In this document: piece by piece, positions 17,197 through 24,624 of the stretch
Position numbering within the stretch: position 1 is the stretch's first letter
Layout: each line of letters opens with the position of its first letter
Assembly (NCBI GenBank): GCA_039809495.1
Contig: JBDHVC010000012.1
Coordinates: forward strand, 28,956-92,955
Origin: JAFLCL01 sp039809495
GTDB lineage: Bacteria; Myxococcota_A; Polyangia; Polyangiales; Sandaracinaceae
Direction: 5' to 3'
Length of the DNA stretch: 64,000 nucleotides
Program-made: the position numbers and the translations under genes
The notes under the pieces: generated by a model
What the model saw: only the letters and a program-made list of their open reading frames with translations
What the model was told of the DNA's origin: nothing
The model's database searches: none

Positions 17197-17358
17197 GGCT
17201 CACAGCACGAGTCAGTTGCCCTGATCCGTGCTGTCCTTCCTGGTCGGAGGGGCTGCCCCCAGCCCCTCCCGCACGCCGAGTGAATCGGCGTGAGCCTCCC
17301 TCCCGCCGAGCCAGCGCGCCTCTCTCGGGCGGATCACGTCGAGTGAGGCGCGCCGTCA
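17197..17358 (-). repeat. 162-bp structured intergenic element, copy C
   Basis: Read on the minus strand from the TGA of the discoidin-domain gene: hairpin 1 GCGCGCCTC / GAGGCGCGC, hairpin 2 CACGCCGA / TCGGCGTG (loop TTCAC), hairpin 3 GGAGGGGCT / AGCCCCTCC, hairpin 4 ACAGCACG / CGTGCTGT enclosing TCAGGGCAACTGA, itself a TCAG / CTGA inner stem. All four stems are perfect. It ends 5 nt before the next start codon. Confidence 0.8.
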
Positions 17359-18486
17359 CTCGAAGCTCACCTCGGCGAGCCCTCCGCCGAGCTGGTGCCA
17401 GCTCCGGACGAGGACCCGGACCCGCTCGACGTCGTCGACGCCGACCTCGTGCCGAACGGGCGTCGGGCTCGTGGAGAAGGGCATGGTCCCCTCGATGCTG
17501 CGCGCGAGCTGGCCCCCGGACCAGACCTCGATCGTGTAGTCGCGCGTCGCGCGATCGTGGTGCGGCTGGTTGATGGAGTCGAGGAGCGAGATCGCGTCGA
17601 TGCGCCGCTTGGGGTCGACGTTGATCTCGACCCAGCCGCTCGTCCGATCCGGCAAGAGCCACTCGGTGCTCGGCTGGCCATCGAGCACGTTCTCGGGCCC
17701 ATACTGCGCGTCGTTCGCGAAATAAGCGGAGGCCGTGGCGAACGTGCCGCTCGGCTTGCGCAGGCCGAAGAAGGCGCCGAGGGCGCCCGCGACGATCACG
17801 AAGGCGAGGAGCCCGAGCCGGTTGCGGCGCTTGGTGCGCACCTGCGTCACGGTGAGCGCGCTCGGCTGCACCTCGCGATCGATCGCGGCGCGCGCCGCGA
17901 GGATCCGATGGAAGTCCGCCGCGTGCTCGGTCGTGACGAGCGCGTCGAGCCGCGGCACCACGCGCGAGCGCGTCGAGGTGAGGACGCTCGCGATCGCCCC
18001 GAGCTCCCGGGCGCCCACGCCGCGCGCCTCGAGCACGCGACGCCACGTCGGCGACGCCGGGGCCGACGACGGCTCGGGCGCCTCGACGGCCTCGGGCCGC
18101 CCCGCGCTCGTCGGCGTCGCCTCGTCGCTCGCCGGATCGGGCGTCGGCGTCGCGGCCGCCTGCGCCTCTTCGCCCTCGCCGTCGCCCTCGCCCGCCTCCC
18201 CGTCGTCGCGCGGCGCGGGCGGCGCGCTCGGCGCCGGGACGCCCTGCACGGCGAGCGCCTCGAGCGCGGCGATCGCGCGCTCGAGCGCCTGCTCCGCGAG
18301 CAGGAGGGCCTCGGCCGGGTGGCCGTTGTCGAAGAGCGACTCGGCCGCGTCCGCCTTCTGCCGGCTCAGGGTGAGCGCGTCGGCGACGCCGCCGCGGACG
18401 CTCTCCGAGGTGGTCTCGGCCGTGCGCTGGGCGCGCGCGAGCGTGAACGACTCGACAAACCGCTCGGACCAAGAGAGTTGGGGCAC
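17356..18486 (-). CDS. Single-pass membrane protein with C-terminal discoidin (F5/8 type C-like) domain
   Basis: A 376-residue protein. An N-terminal helical region (residues about 1-75) is followed by an acidic, Pro/Ala-rich linker, a second helical region, a basic stretch RTKRRNR, and one membrane helix (LGLLAFVIVAGALGAFFGL). The outside part is discoidin-like: ASAYFANDAQYGPENVLDG, TEWLLPDRTSGWVEINV and RDYTIEVWSGG. Such domains usually bind carbohydrate or lipid. A GTG start with AGGAG 5 nt upstream is used. Its stop lies in element copy C. The role could be surface glycan recognition, which would suit the adjacent glycosyltransferase, but this is an inference. Confidence 0.62.
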   Translation of the reverse strand: MPQLSWSERFVESFTLARAQRTAETTSESVRGGVADALTLSRQKADAAESLFDNGHPAEALLLAEQALERAIAALEALAVQGVPAPSAPPAPRDDGEAGEGDGEGEEAQAAATPTPDPASDEATPTSAGRPEAVEAPEPSSAPASPTWRRVLEARGVGARELGAIASVLTSTRSRVVPRLDALVTTEHAADFHRILAARAAIDREVQPSALTVTQVRTKRRNRLGLLAFVIVAGALGAFFGLRKPSGTFATASAYFANDAQYGPENVLDGQPSTEWLLPDRTSGWVEINVDPKRRIDAISLLDSINQPHHDRATRDYTIEVWSGGQLARSIEGTMPFSTSPTPVRHEVGVDDVERVRVLVRSWHQLGGGLAEVSFE

Positions 18487-18564
18487 ACGCTCCTCGACGG
18501 TGGGCGCTCGGCGAGCGAGCCGAGGCCGTGCCGGACACTTAGCGCATCCGTGAAGCCCCCGTCA

Positions 18565-18725
18565 CCTCACAGCACGGATCCGTTGCCCTGATTCGTGTTG
18601 TTCGTTCGTCGCCGGAGGGGCTGCCCAGGCCCCTCCCTCACGCCGAGTGAGTCGGCGTGAGCCTCCCACCCGCCGAGCGAGCGCGCCTCTCTGGGGCGGA
18701 CCACGTCGCGCGAGGCGCGCCGTCA
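18565..18725 (-). repeat. 161-bp structured intergenic element, copy D
   Basis: Carries hairpin 1 (GCGCGCCTC / GAGGCGCGC), a perfect 10-bp hairpin 2 (CTCACGCCGA / TCGGCGTGAG), hairpin 3 (GGAGGGGC / GCCCCTCC) and the ATCAGGGCAACGG core. Unlike copies A-C it lies between two divergent gene starts (18486 and 18776), so its TGA is not the stop of any gene I can see. Confidence 0.78.
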
Positions 18726-18760
18726 GGACGACGCGCCTGGCACGGCGCCTGGGTTCTGTC

Positions 18761-18766
18761 TAAGTT
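18761..18766 (+). promoter_or_regulatory. -10-like TAAGTT, 9 nt before a lipoprotein start
   Basis: Spacing fits a leaderless or near-leaderless transcript of the gene at 18776. No -35 match is visible. Confidence 0.35.
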
Positions 18767-18775
18767 CGCTCGCCC

Positions 18776-19183
18776 ATGCCGCCGCTCGCTCGCCACGCCG
18801 CTCTCGCCGCCGCGCTCCTCGTGATGCTCCTCGCGGTGGGGTGCTCTCCGCGGATCGGCGACTCCTGCTCGAGCGCGATCAACTGCTCGATCAACGGCGA
18901 TCGCGCCTGTGACGTCACCCAGCCCGGCGGCGCCTGCGTCGTCTTCGACTGCCAAGCCGATCAGTGCGCGGATGACGCCGCCTGCGTGCGGTTTCGTCCG
19001 GCCGAGCCCCGGCTCTCCGTGGTCGCCTGCATGCGCCGCTGCGACTCCGACGGCGACTGCCGCGAGAGCGAGGGCTACCGCTGCGTCGACCCCTCGAGCT
19101 ACGAGGACGGCCTCTTCGCGGAGGTCGTCGATCGCGACCGCGCGGACGCGCACTTCTGCGCCGCGATCGCGACCACGCCCTGA
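18776..19183 (+). CDS. Small Cys-rich lipoprotein
   Basis: A 135-residue protein with signal peptide and lipobox (LLAVGCSP). At least ten further cysteines are spread through SCSSAINCSINGDRACDV, DCQADQCADDAACV and RRCDSDGDCRESEGYRCV, the last resembling the Cys-rich repeats common in myxobacterial surface proteins. Likely disulfide-bonded and displayed on the outside of a membrane. Its stop begins a palindrome shared with the convergent gene. No specific function can be given. Confidence 0.62.
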   Translation: MPPLARHAALAAALLVMLLAVGCSPRIGDSCSSAINCSINGDRACDVTQPGGACVVFDCQADQCADDAACVRFRPAEPRLSVVACMRRCDSDGDCRESEGYRCVDPSSYEDGLFAEVVDRDRADAHFCAAIATTP

Positions 19184-19232
19184 CGGCGCGCCTCGCTCGC
19201 CCGATCGCGTCGAGCGCGGGGCGCCGGCATCA
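19181..19232. terminator. Palindrome between convergent genes, containing both stop codons
   Basis: TGACGGCGCGCCTCGCTCG on the left and GTCGAGCGCGGGGCGCCGGCATCA on the right form an imperfect inverted repeat with GATC in the loop. It begins with the TGA of the gene at 18776 and ends with the TCA stop of the gene at 19230. Confidence 0.55.
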
Positions 19233-19859
19233 GAGGGACGGCCAGATCGCGGTGAAGAAGACCCCGAGCGAGATCCCCGCGGCCATCATGCCGAGGCAGC
19301 CGCAGCCGATCGGGACGCCGATCGCCACCCCGCTGCCCTTCTTCTGGAGGAACGGCGCGGCGAGGATCGCGCTCAGGCCCCCGAAGAAGAGCGGGATCCC
19401 GAGGTAGCTCACGGAGACGCCGAGCGACTCGCTCATCGCGCCCGCGATGCCGGTGCCGACGCAGCCGAGGAAGCCGAACGCCAGCCAGATCCCCGCGATG
19501 ATCAGCCCGACCTTGGTGCCCTCGGGCTCGCTCGGCGGCACCCCTCCCGAGCCTGGAGGCCCCGATGGGACCGGACCGGGCCCGCCGCCAGGCGGCTGGC
19601 CGAACCCACCGCTCCCAGGCGGCTGGCCGAACCCACCGCTCCCAGGCGGCTGCCCGAACCCACCGCTCCCAGGCGGCTGCCCGAACCCACCGCTCCCAGG
19701 CGGCTGGCCGAACCCACCGCTCCCAGGCGGCTGCCCGAACCCACCGCTCCCAGGCGGCTGCCCGAACCCACCGCTCCCGGGCGGCTGGCCGAAGCCACCG
19801 CTCCCGGGCGGCTGACCGAACCCACCGCTCCCCGGCGGCTGACCGAATCCACCTTGCAT
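19230..19859 (-). CDS. Membrane protein with N-terminal GFGQPPGSG repeats
   Basis: A 209-residue protein. After MQ come ten near-perfect copies of the nonapeptide GFGQPPGSG (residues about 3-93), then a short Pro/Gly linker. The C-terminal half has three hydrophobic helices: GLIIAGIWLAFGFLGCVGTG, VSYLGIPLFFGGLSAILAAPF and GVAIGVPIGCGCLGMMAAGISL. This is like other membrane proteins with a Gly/Pro-rich, disordered cytoplasmic head. AAGGAG lies 9-10 nt before the ATG. Function unknown. Confidence 0.62.
   Translation of the reverse strand: MQGGFGQPPGSGGFGQPPGSGGFGQPPGSGGFGQPPGSGGFGQPPGSGGFGQPPGSGGFGQPPGSGGFGQPPGSGGFGQPPGSGGFGQPPGGGPGPVPSGPPGSGGVPPSEPEGTKVGLIIAGIWLAFGFLGCVGTGIAGAMSESLGVSVSYLGIPLFFGGLSAILAAPFLQKKGSGVAIGVPIGCGCLGMMAAGISLGVFFTAIWPSL
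19593..19855. repeat. 27-bp tandem repeat, about ten copies, inside the gene at 19230
   Basis: Units of CCAGGCGGCTGGCCGAACCC plus seven bases differ only at a few positions (ggcc / gccc / gacc, and cag / cgg). Length is a multiple of three, so changes in copy number keep the frame. High unit identity suggests recent slippage or recombination. Confidence 0.9.
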
Positions 19860-19936
19860 CGATCGTACTCCTTCTTCACGCGGGACCCGACCCGCGCATC
19901 CTCGAGCCGTGAGGGCCAGGATCCCGCGGATCCGCG

Positions 19937-20281
19937 CTAGCCCTCGATCCCCCAGGCTTTGCGGAGCAGGTCGAGCACGAGCTGCTCGCCCTTCCCGATC
20001 GCGTCAGCGGTGGCGACGCTGTAGACCACGTCGTAGATGAAGTCGCGCGCCTCGGCGCGGGTCACGCCGGGCAGCGCGCCCTCGATCGAGCGCTCCTCGG
20101 TGTAACGCTGGGCCGAGTCGGAGATCACGCGCCAGAGCGCCTCGGCCCCGCCGATGTCGGCGCCGACGTCTTGGATGCGCTGCTCCTCCTCGGGGGTGAA
20201 GCGGCCGTCCGCGCGGATGATCAAGCGAACGAGGGCGCCGAGCACGAGCTTCTCGTCCTCGGTCAGATCCGACAGCGTCAT
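19937..20281 (-). CDS. TerB-like small helical protein (paralogue of the gene at 1912)
   Basis: A 114-residue protein aligned end to end with the one at 1912-2256: MTLSDLTEDEKLVLGALVRL, then IIRADGRFTPEEEQR (acidic pair after ADG) and VTRAEARDFIYDVVYSVATADAI, where the paralogue has ITRREAREAIHDVLVKVAASDTI. Its ATG overlaps the stop of the copper ATPase as ATGA, so it is translationally coupled to it, yet TATCGT with a conserved flank lies 7 nt upstream within the ATPase 3' end. Role unknown; a link to metal stress is only suggested by the neighbour. Confidence 0.62.
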   Translation of the reverse strand: MTLSDLTEDEKLVLGALVRLIIRADGRFTPEEEQRIQDVGADIGGAEALWRVISDSAQRYTEERSIEGALPGVTRAEARDFIYDVVYSVATADAIGKGEQLVLDLLRKAWGIEG

Positions 20282-22512
20282 GGCGCGGACGATACACCGG
20301 AACGCGGGCCGCGTCGCATCCCTTTCGCCCTCCCGAGGCGGAGCGCGTTCATCACGACGAGGAGCGAGCTCAGCCCCATCGCCGCCGCCGCCGCCGCGGG
20401 GCCGCCGACGCGGTCGAACGCGCCGAACGCGGCGAACGGGATCGAGAGCACGTTGTACGCGAAGGCGAGGACGAGGTTCTGCCGGATGATCCGCGACGCA
20501 CGAGCGGCGACGTCGTGCGCCTCGAGGACGAGCCTCAGGTCCGCGCGCGGCAAGGCGACCCCCGCGGCGCGGAGCGCCGTCTCCGTTCGAGTCCCGACGG
20601 CGAAGCCCACGTCGGCGCGCGCGAGCGCCGGCGCGTCGTTGAGACCATCACCCACCATCGCGACCGGGTGCGCGAGCCGGTCGAAGTCGGCCAGCTTCTC
20701 TTCGGGCCGGAGCGCGAAGCGCGCGTCCTCGATGCCGAGCGCGCGCGCGACGTGGAGGACGGCCGCCTCCCCATCGCCGCTCCGAATGATCGGCTGGATC
20801 CCACGCGAGGCGAGGGCCGCGACGACCTCGGGCGCCTCGTCGCGGAGCGCGTCCTCGAGGTAGAAGCGCAGGACGGGCGCCGCGTCGATCCGGACCTCGG
20901 TCACCGAGGCCTCGGGCCCGACGCTCGAGGGGCGCTCGAAGAGCTCGTCCTGCTCGCGATCGGGGCGCACGACCTCGACCCGCCGCCCACCCACGCTCCC
21001 CCCGACGCCTCGGCCCGGGATCTCCTCGATCTCGCTCGCGCGCGGCACGACGAGCCCCCGTCGCATCGCCTCCTCGAAGATCGCGCGGGCGAGCGGGTGG
21101 TGGCTGTCGCTCTCGACGCTCGCGGCGAGCGCGAGGATCCGCGCCTCGTCTCCCTCGGAGCCGCCGCGCGCGAGCGCGTGCGCGACGACGCGAGGCGCGC
21201 CGCGCGTGAGCGTGCCGGTCTTGTCGAGGACGAGCGTCCGGATCCGCGGGAGCACCTCGAGGACCCCGGCGTCTCGTACGAGCACGCCCCGCGACACGAG
21301 GCGCCCGACGGCGACCGTGACCGCCACGGGCGTCGCGAGCCCGAGCGCGCAAGGACAGGCGACGACCACGACGGAGATGGCGAGCCGGAGCGCCTCGCTC
21401 CACGGGGTGCCGACGGCGAGCCAGCCGATCAGCGTGACGAGCGAGGCGAGCAGCACGGCCGGCGCGAAGATCGAGGCGACGCGGTCGGTCGTGCGGACGA
21501 GCGGGCTCTTCTCGGCGGCCGCGCGCGAGACGGCGGCGACCACCTTCGCGAGCTCGGAGCCCTCCCCCGAGCTCGCGGCGCGCAGGCGGAGCGCCCGCCC
21601 GAGGTTCACCGAGCCGCCGAGCACGCGCGCGCCGGCGCTCCGCTCGACGGGGCGGCTCTCGCCCGTGACGACCGACTCGTCGAGCGTCCACGTCCGCGGC
21701 GGCGCGCCCTCGCCGCGCGGCTCGTCGAGGAGCTCCCCGTCGACCGGCACGCGCGCGAAGGGCGCGACGTGGACCTCGTCCCCTTCGCGGACCTCGTCGA
21801 TCGCGAGCTCCGCCTCGACCCCGTGTCGGACGACCCGCGCCCGCTCGGGGAGCGCGCGGACGATCGCCTCGATCGCCTCGGTCGCGCGCGCCTTCGCGCC
21901 GCGCTCGAGGCGCTTGCCGAGCATCACGACCGCCACGATGAGCGCCCCCATCGAGGCGTCCGAGTGCGCGAACGCGCCGGCCATCGCGTGCGCGGCGTGC
22001 GGCGAGGGCGCGAGCCGCTCGAGCACGGCGGCGAGCAGCGCCGCGCCCGATCCCACCGCGACGAGCACGTCCATCCCGGCGCTCCGCGCGCGCAGATCGC
22101 CGAGCGCCTTCACGAAGATCGAGCCGCCCGCGCCGAGCACGGCGAGCGCGGCGAGCCCGAGCTCGAGCCAGCCGAGCCCGAGCTGCGCCGAGGCGAGCGC
22201 GAGCGCCGTGAAGAGCCACGCGAGGAGCGTGCGCGGGTCGCGCGAGGAGCGCGCGCGACCGTCCTGCGAGGCGCGCTCGAGCGGGCGCAGGCGGTAGCCC
22301 GCGCGCTCGACCGCCGCCTCGGCCTCGGCGGCGGCGTTCGCGTTCGATCCATCGAGGACGACGCTCGCGCGCTCGCGCACGAGATCGACGCGCACCTCGC
22401 GCACGCCCTCGACCTTCTCGATCGCCCTCTCCACGCGCCGCGCGCACGCGGTGCAGGTCATCCCCTCGATCGCGAAGTCGGTCGCGCTCGAGGAACGTCG
22501 AGGATCGGTCAC
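20278..22512 (-). CDS. copA: Copper-translocating P1B-type ATPase
   Basis: A 744-residue P1B-ATPase exporting Cu(I). One N-terminal heavy-metal domain has GMTCTACA. The actuator domain has VTGESRPVE, the membrane copper site CPCALGLATP, the phosphorylation motif DKTGTLT, the nucleotide-binding SHHPLARA, and the hinge GDGLNDAPAL. Late helices carry YNVLSIPFAA and MGLSSL, matching the Cu(I) type (YN and MxxSS). Eight or so membrane helices are visible. The GTG at 22512 is chosen because TAGAGT lies 7 nt upstream and the metal domain follows soon after. No CueR-like regulator or CopZ is seen here. The TerB-like gene follows with a 4-nt overlap. Confidence 0.92.
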   Translation of the reverse strand: MTDPRRSSSATDFAIEGMTCTACARRVERAIEKVEGVREVRVDLVRERASVVLDGSNANAAAEAEAAVERAGYRLRPLERASQDGRARSSRDPRTLLAWLFTALALASAQLGLGWLELGLAALAVLGAGGSIFVKALGDLRARSAGMDVLVAVGSGAALLAAVLERLAPSPHAAHAMAGAFAHSDASMGALIVAVVMLGKRLERGAKARATEAIEAIVRALPERARVVRHGVEAELAIDEVREGDEVHVAPFARVPVDGELLDEPRGEGAPPRTWTLDESVVTGESRPVERSAGARVLGGSVNLGRALRLRAASSGEGSELAKVVAAVSRAAAEKSPLVRTTDRVASIFAPAVLLASLVTLIGWLAVGTPWSEALRLAISVVVVACPCALGLATPVAVTVAVGRLVSRGVLVRDAGVLEVLPRIRTLVLDKTGTLTRGAPRVVAHALARGGSEGDEARILALAASVESDSHHPLARAIFEEAMRRGLVVPRASEIEEIPGRGVGGSVGGRRVEVVRPDREQDELFERPSSVGPEASVTEVRIDAAPVLRFYLEDALRDEAPEVVAALASRGIQPIIRSGDGEAAVLHVARALGIEDARFALRPEEKLADFDRLAHPVAMVGDGLNDAPALARADVGFAVGTRTETALRAAGVALPRADLRLVLEAHDVAARASRIIRQNLVLAFAYNVLSIPFAAFGAFDRVGGPAAAAAAMGLSSLLVVMNALRLGRAKGMRRGPRSGVSSAP
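20289..20294 (-). promoter_or_regulatory. -10-like TATCGT, 7 nt before the second TerB-like start
   Basis: It lies inside the 3' end of copA within GCGTTCCGGTgTATCgTC, matching the sequence upstream of the paralogue at 2256. It could give copA-independent transcription. Confidence 0.45.
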
Positions 22513-22519
22513 CCGGGGC

Positions 22520-22525
22520 ACTCTA
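22520..22525 (-). promoter_or_regulatory. -10-like TAGAGT, 7 nt before the copA GTG
   Basis: Supports the GTG at 22512 as a leaderless start. I see no CueR-type inverted repeat with a 19-nt spacer nearby. The rest of the 210-nt gap to the divergent gene at 22723 shows nothing clear. Confidence 0.42.
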
Positions 22526-22722
22526 GTCGCTGGCCCCCGAGCCGAACACCCGCCCATCGGCGAGGCGCGGCTCCTCGGCGCGCCGCCTCGAGGCGACGGA
22601 GCCCGGCGAATCGCGGCCATCCGGCGCCTGCGCGAGGAGGGCTCGCCAACGACCCGCGATCGGGTGCATCATCGACGTTGCGCTTGCTCACCTCGAATGG
22701 CTCCTACCTCGACGAGGTCCTC

Positions 22723-24492
22723 ATGAACCGGTCGCGTTCGCTTCATCCCCCCTCCTCCCTCCTCCTCGCCGCGACGCTGGGCCTCGGGCTCCCGCTCGCC
22801 GCGTGCGACACGAACACGAACCCACGCGAGCACAGCCGCGGGGACGCGGGGCGCACGTTCGCCGACACGGGCGGCCCCGTGACCGCCTGCGATCCGAGCG
22901 TCGACTCGGACGGCGACGGCATCGCGGACGCGATCGAGGGCGAGGGCGACTTCGACGGCGATGGCGTCCCGAACTACCTCGACGACGACTCGGACGGCGA
23001 CGGCATCCCCGACTCCGTCGAGGCGCGCGGCACGAACCCCTGCGCGCCGGGCGACTCCGACGGTGACGGCCACCCCGACTTCCTCGACCTCGACTCCGAC
23101 AACGACGGGCTCACCGACCGCGAGGAGAGCGAGCGCGGCACGAACCCGACCCAGAGCGACACCGACGGCGACGGCATCGACGATCTCACCGAGATCGCCG
23201 CCGGCTCCGATCCGACGAGCGACACCTCCACGCCGCCCGAGGGGACGCTCTACGTCGTGCTCCCCTACGGCTCGACCGCCGTCCGCGAGTTCGACTTCTC
23301 GACCCGGCTGCGCGCCGCCGACATCGTGTTCATGGTCGACACCACGGGCTCGATGACCGGGACGATCAACCAGGTCCAGACGACGCTCGAGACCCGGATC
23401 ATCCCAGGCATCGTGGCGGCCCTCGGGCCGGACGCCGACGCGCGCTACGCGATGGCGGCCCACGGCGACTTCCAGGAGGGCGGCTGGAACTACAGCGGCA
23501 ACATGGCGATGATCCAGCCGCTCACGACCGACGTCGCCGCGGTTCAGCGCGCGACGCGAGCGCTCCAGGCGTCGAGCGGCGGCGACGGGCCCGAGTCGAT
23601 GGTCCCCGCGATGCATGCCGCTCTCACGGGGCAGGGCTTCCCTTCCTACCTCGACTCGACCGGGTGCGACGCCTCGCTCCACAGCGCCGTCGCGAGCGCC
23701 TGGCCCGCCGCCTCGGGCGGCGACGCCTGCGGCCCGATCCGCGACATGGATCCCGTCCGCGACTGCGGCATGGGCCCCGACGATCACGGCGTCTACGGCT
23801 GGGCGTGCTTCCGCGAGGGCCGCGTGCCGATCATGGTCCTCTTCTCGGACGCGCCTTGGCACAACGGCCCGAACGCGAGCGATGACGGCCGCGGCAGCGT
23901 CGACGCGAACTTCTACGCGAGGAGCACGCCGGGAGCGCCGGTCTGGTCGAGCTTCGTCAGCGCGATGAACGCGCGCGGCGCGTACTTCGTCGGCATCGAC
24001 GTCGGCTACGGCTCGACGTACGCCAACTCGCTCGTGCTCGCGCGGGCGACGGGCACGGTGGACGGCGACGGCAACCCCATCGCGTTCCAGGGCACGGCCA
24101 GCGACGTGGCGAGCAACGTGATCGACGCCATCGAGCGCATCGCCGGGACGACGCGCCAGGACATCACCACGCGCGTCGATCCCGATCCGAGCGAGACGCG
24201 CATCGCGGCGCCCAACACGACGGCGTCGTTCATCCAGGCCGTCGTCCCGACGCGCGGCGTCCCCGACGCTCCGGGCGGCTTCGATCGGATGGACGAGACG
24301 ACCTTCTACAACGTCGCGCCCTCGACCCGCGTCTACTTCCGCGTCGACTTCGAGAACGACTTCCAGCTCGGCGGGAGCGTCGCGCAGGTCTTCCGCGCGA
24401 CGATCGTCGTCCTGGGGCGCGCGGGCGCCGAGGTCGACAGCCGCGCCGTCTACATCGTCGTCCCGGCCGAGGGCGGCGAGATCCCGATCTGA
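22723..24492 (+). CDS. Lipoprotein with thrombospondin type 3-like calcium repeats and a VWA domain
   Basis: A 589-residue lipoprotein. The lipobox is LPLAAC (Cys28). Residues about 50-165 carry calcium-binding DxDxDG repeats (DSDGDGIADAIEGEGDFDGD, DSDGDGIPD, DTDGDGIDD), like thrombospondin type 3. A von Willebrand A domain follows, with the metal site DTTGSM in VFMVDTTGSM (a DxxxS variant of MIDAS) and GDGPESM. A C-terminal beta-rich domain ends the protein. GAGG lies about 7 nt before the ATG. VWA lipoproteins of this form often mediate adhesion or protein contacts on the cell surface. Four tryptophans and several Cys in the VWA insert suggest disulfides. Confidence 0.82.
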   Translation: MNRSRSLHPPSSLLLAATLGLGLPLAACDTNTNPREHSRGDAGRTFADTGGPVTACDPSVDSDGDGIADAIEGEGDFDGDGVPNYLDDDSDGDGIPDSVEARGTNPCAPGDSDGDGHPDFLDLDSDNDGLTDREESERGTNPTQSDTDGDGIDDLTEIAAGSDPTSDTSTPPEGTLYVVLPYGSTAVREFDFSTRLRAADIVFMVDTTGSMTGTINQVQTTLETRIIPGIVAALGPDADARYAMAAHGDFQEGGWNYSGNMAMIQPLTTDVAAVQRATRALQASSGGDGPESMVPAMHAALTGQGFPSYLDSTGCDASLHSAVASAWPAASGGDACGPIRDMDPVRDCGMGPDDHGVYGWACFREGRVPIMVLFSDAPWHNGPNASDDGRGSVDANFYARSTPGAPVWSSFVSAMNARGAYFVGIDVGYGSTYANSLVLARATGTVDGDGNPIAFQGTASDVASNVIDAIERIAGTTRQDITTRVDPDPSETRIAAPNTTASFIQAVVPTRGVPDAPGGFDRMDETTFYNVAPSTRVYFRVDFENDFQLGGSVAQVFRATIVVLGRAGAEVDSRAVYIVVPAEGGEIPI

Positions 24493-24576
24493 GCGCCGAA
24501 GGGCGCGCGAGGCGAGGGAGGCGATCCGGCTCGGCTGGGTCGCCTCCTCGCTCTTCTAGGGCTCACGGGATGAACC

Positions 24577-24624
24577 ACGGCGCGCGTCGCTCGACGTGAT
24601 CCGTCGAGCCGAGGCACGTCCTCA
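24577..24624. terminator. Palindrome at the end of the pseudokinase gene
   Basis: GCTCGACG / CGTCGAGC is a perfect 8-bp stem with loop TGATC. The right side ends at the TCA stop of the gene at 24622. It lies in the gap after the VWA gene and may stop transcription from both sides. Confidence 0.5.

Noticed and set aside
12659..18725. Calling the 161-bp copies insertion sequences or MITEs
   Set aside because: No transposase, no clear terminal inverted repeats around the whole element and no obvious target-site duplication could be seen by eye; kept as a repeat of unknown nature.
18638..19153. Minus-strand frame opposite the Cys-rich lipoprotein
   Set aside because: No start signal, and it runs across copy D of the element.
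20515..22722. A plus-strand extension upstream of the VWA lipoprotein
   Set aside because: It is antisense to copA and low in complexity; the lipoprotein signal peptide at 22723 gives a clear start.
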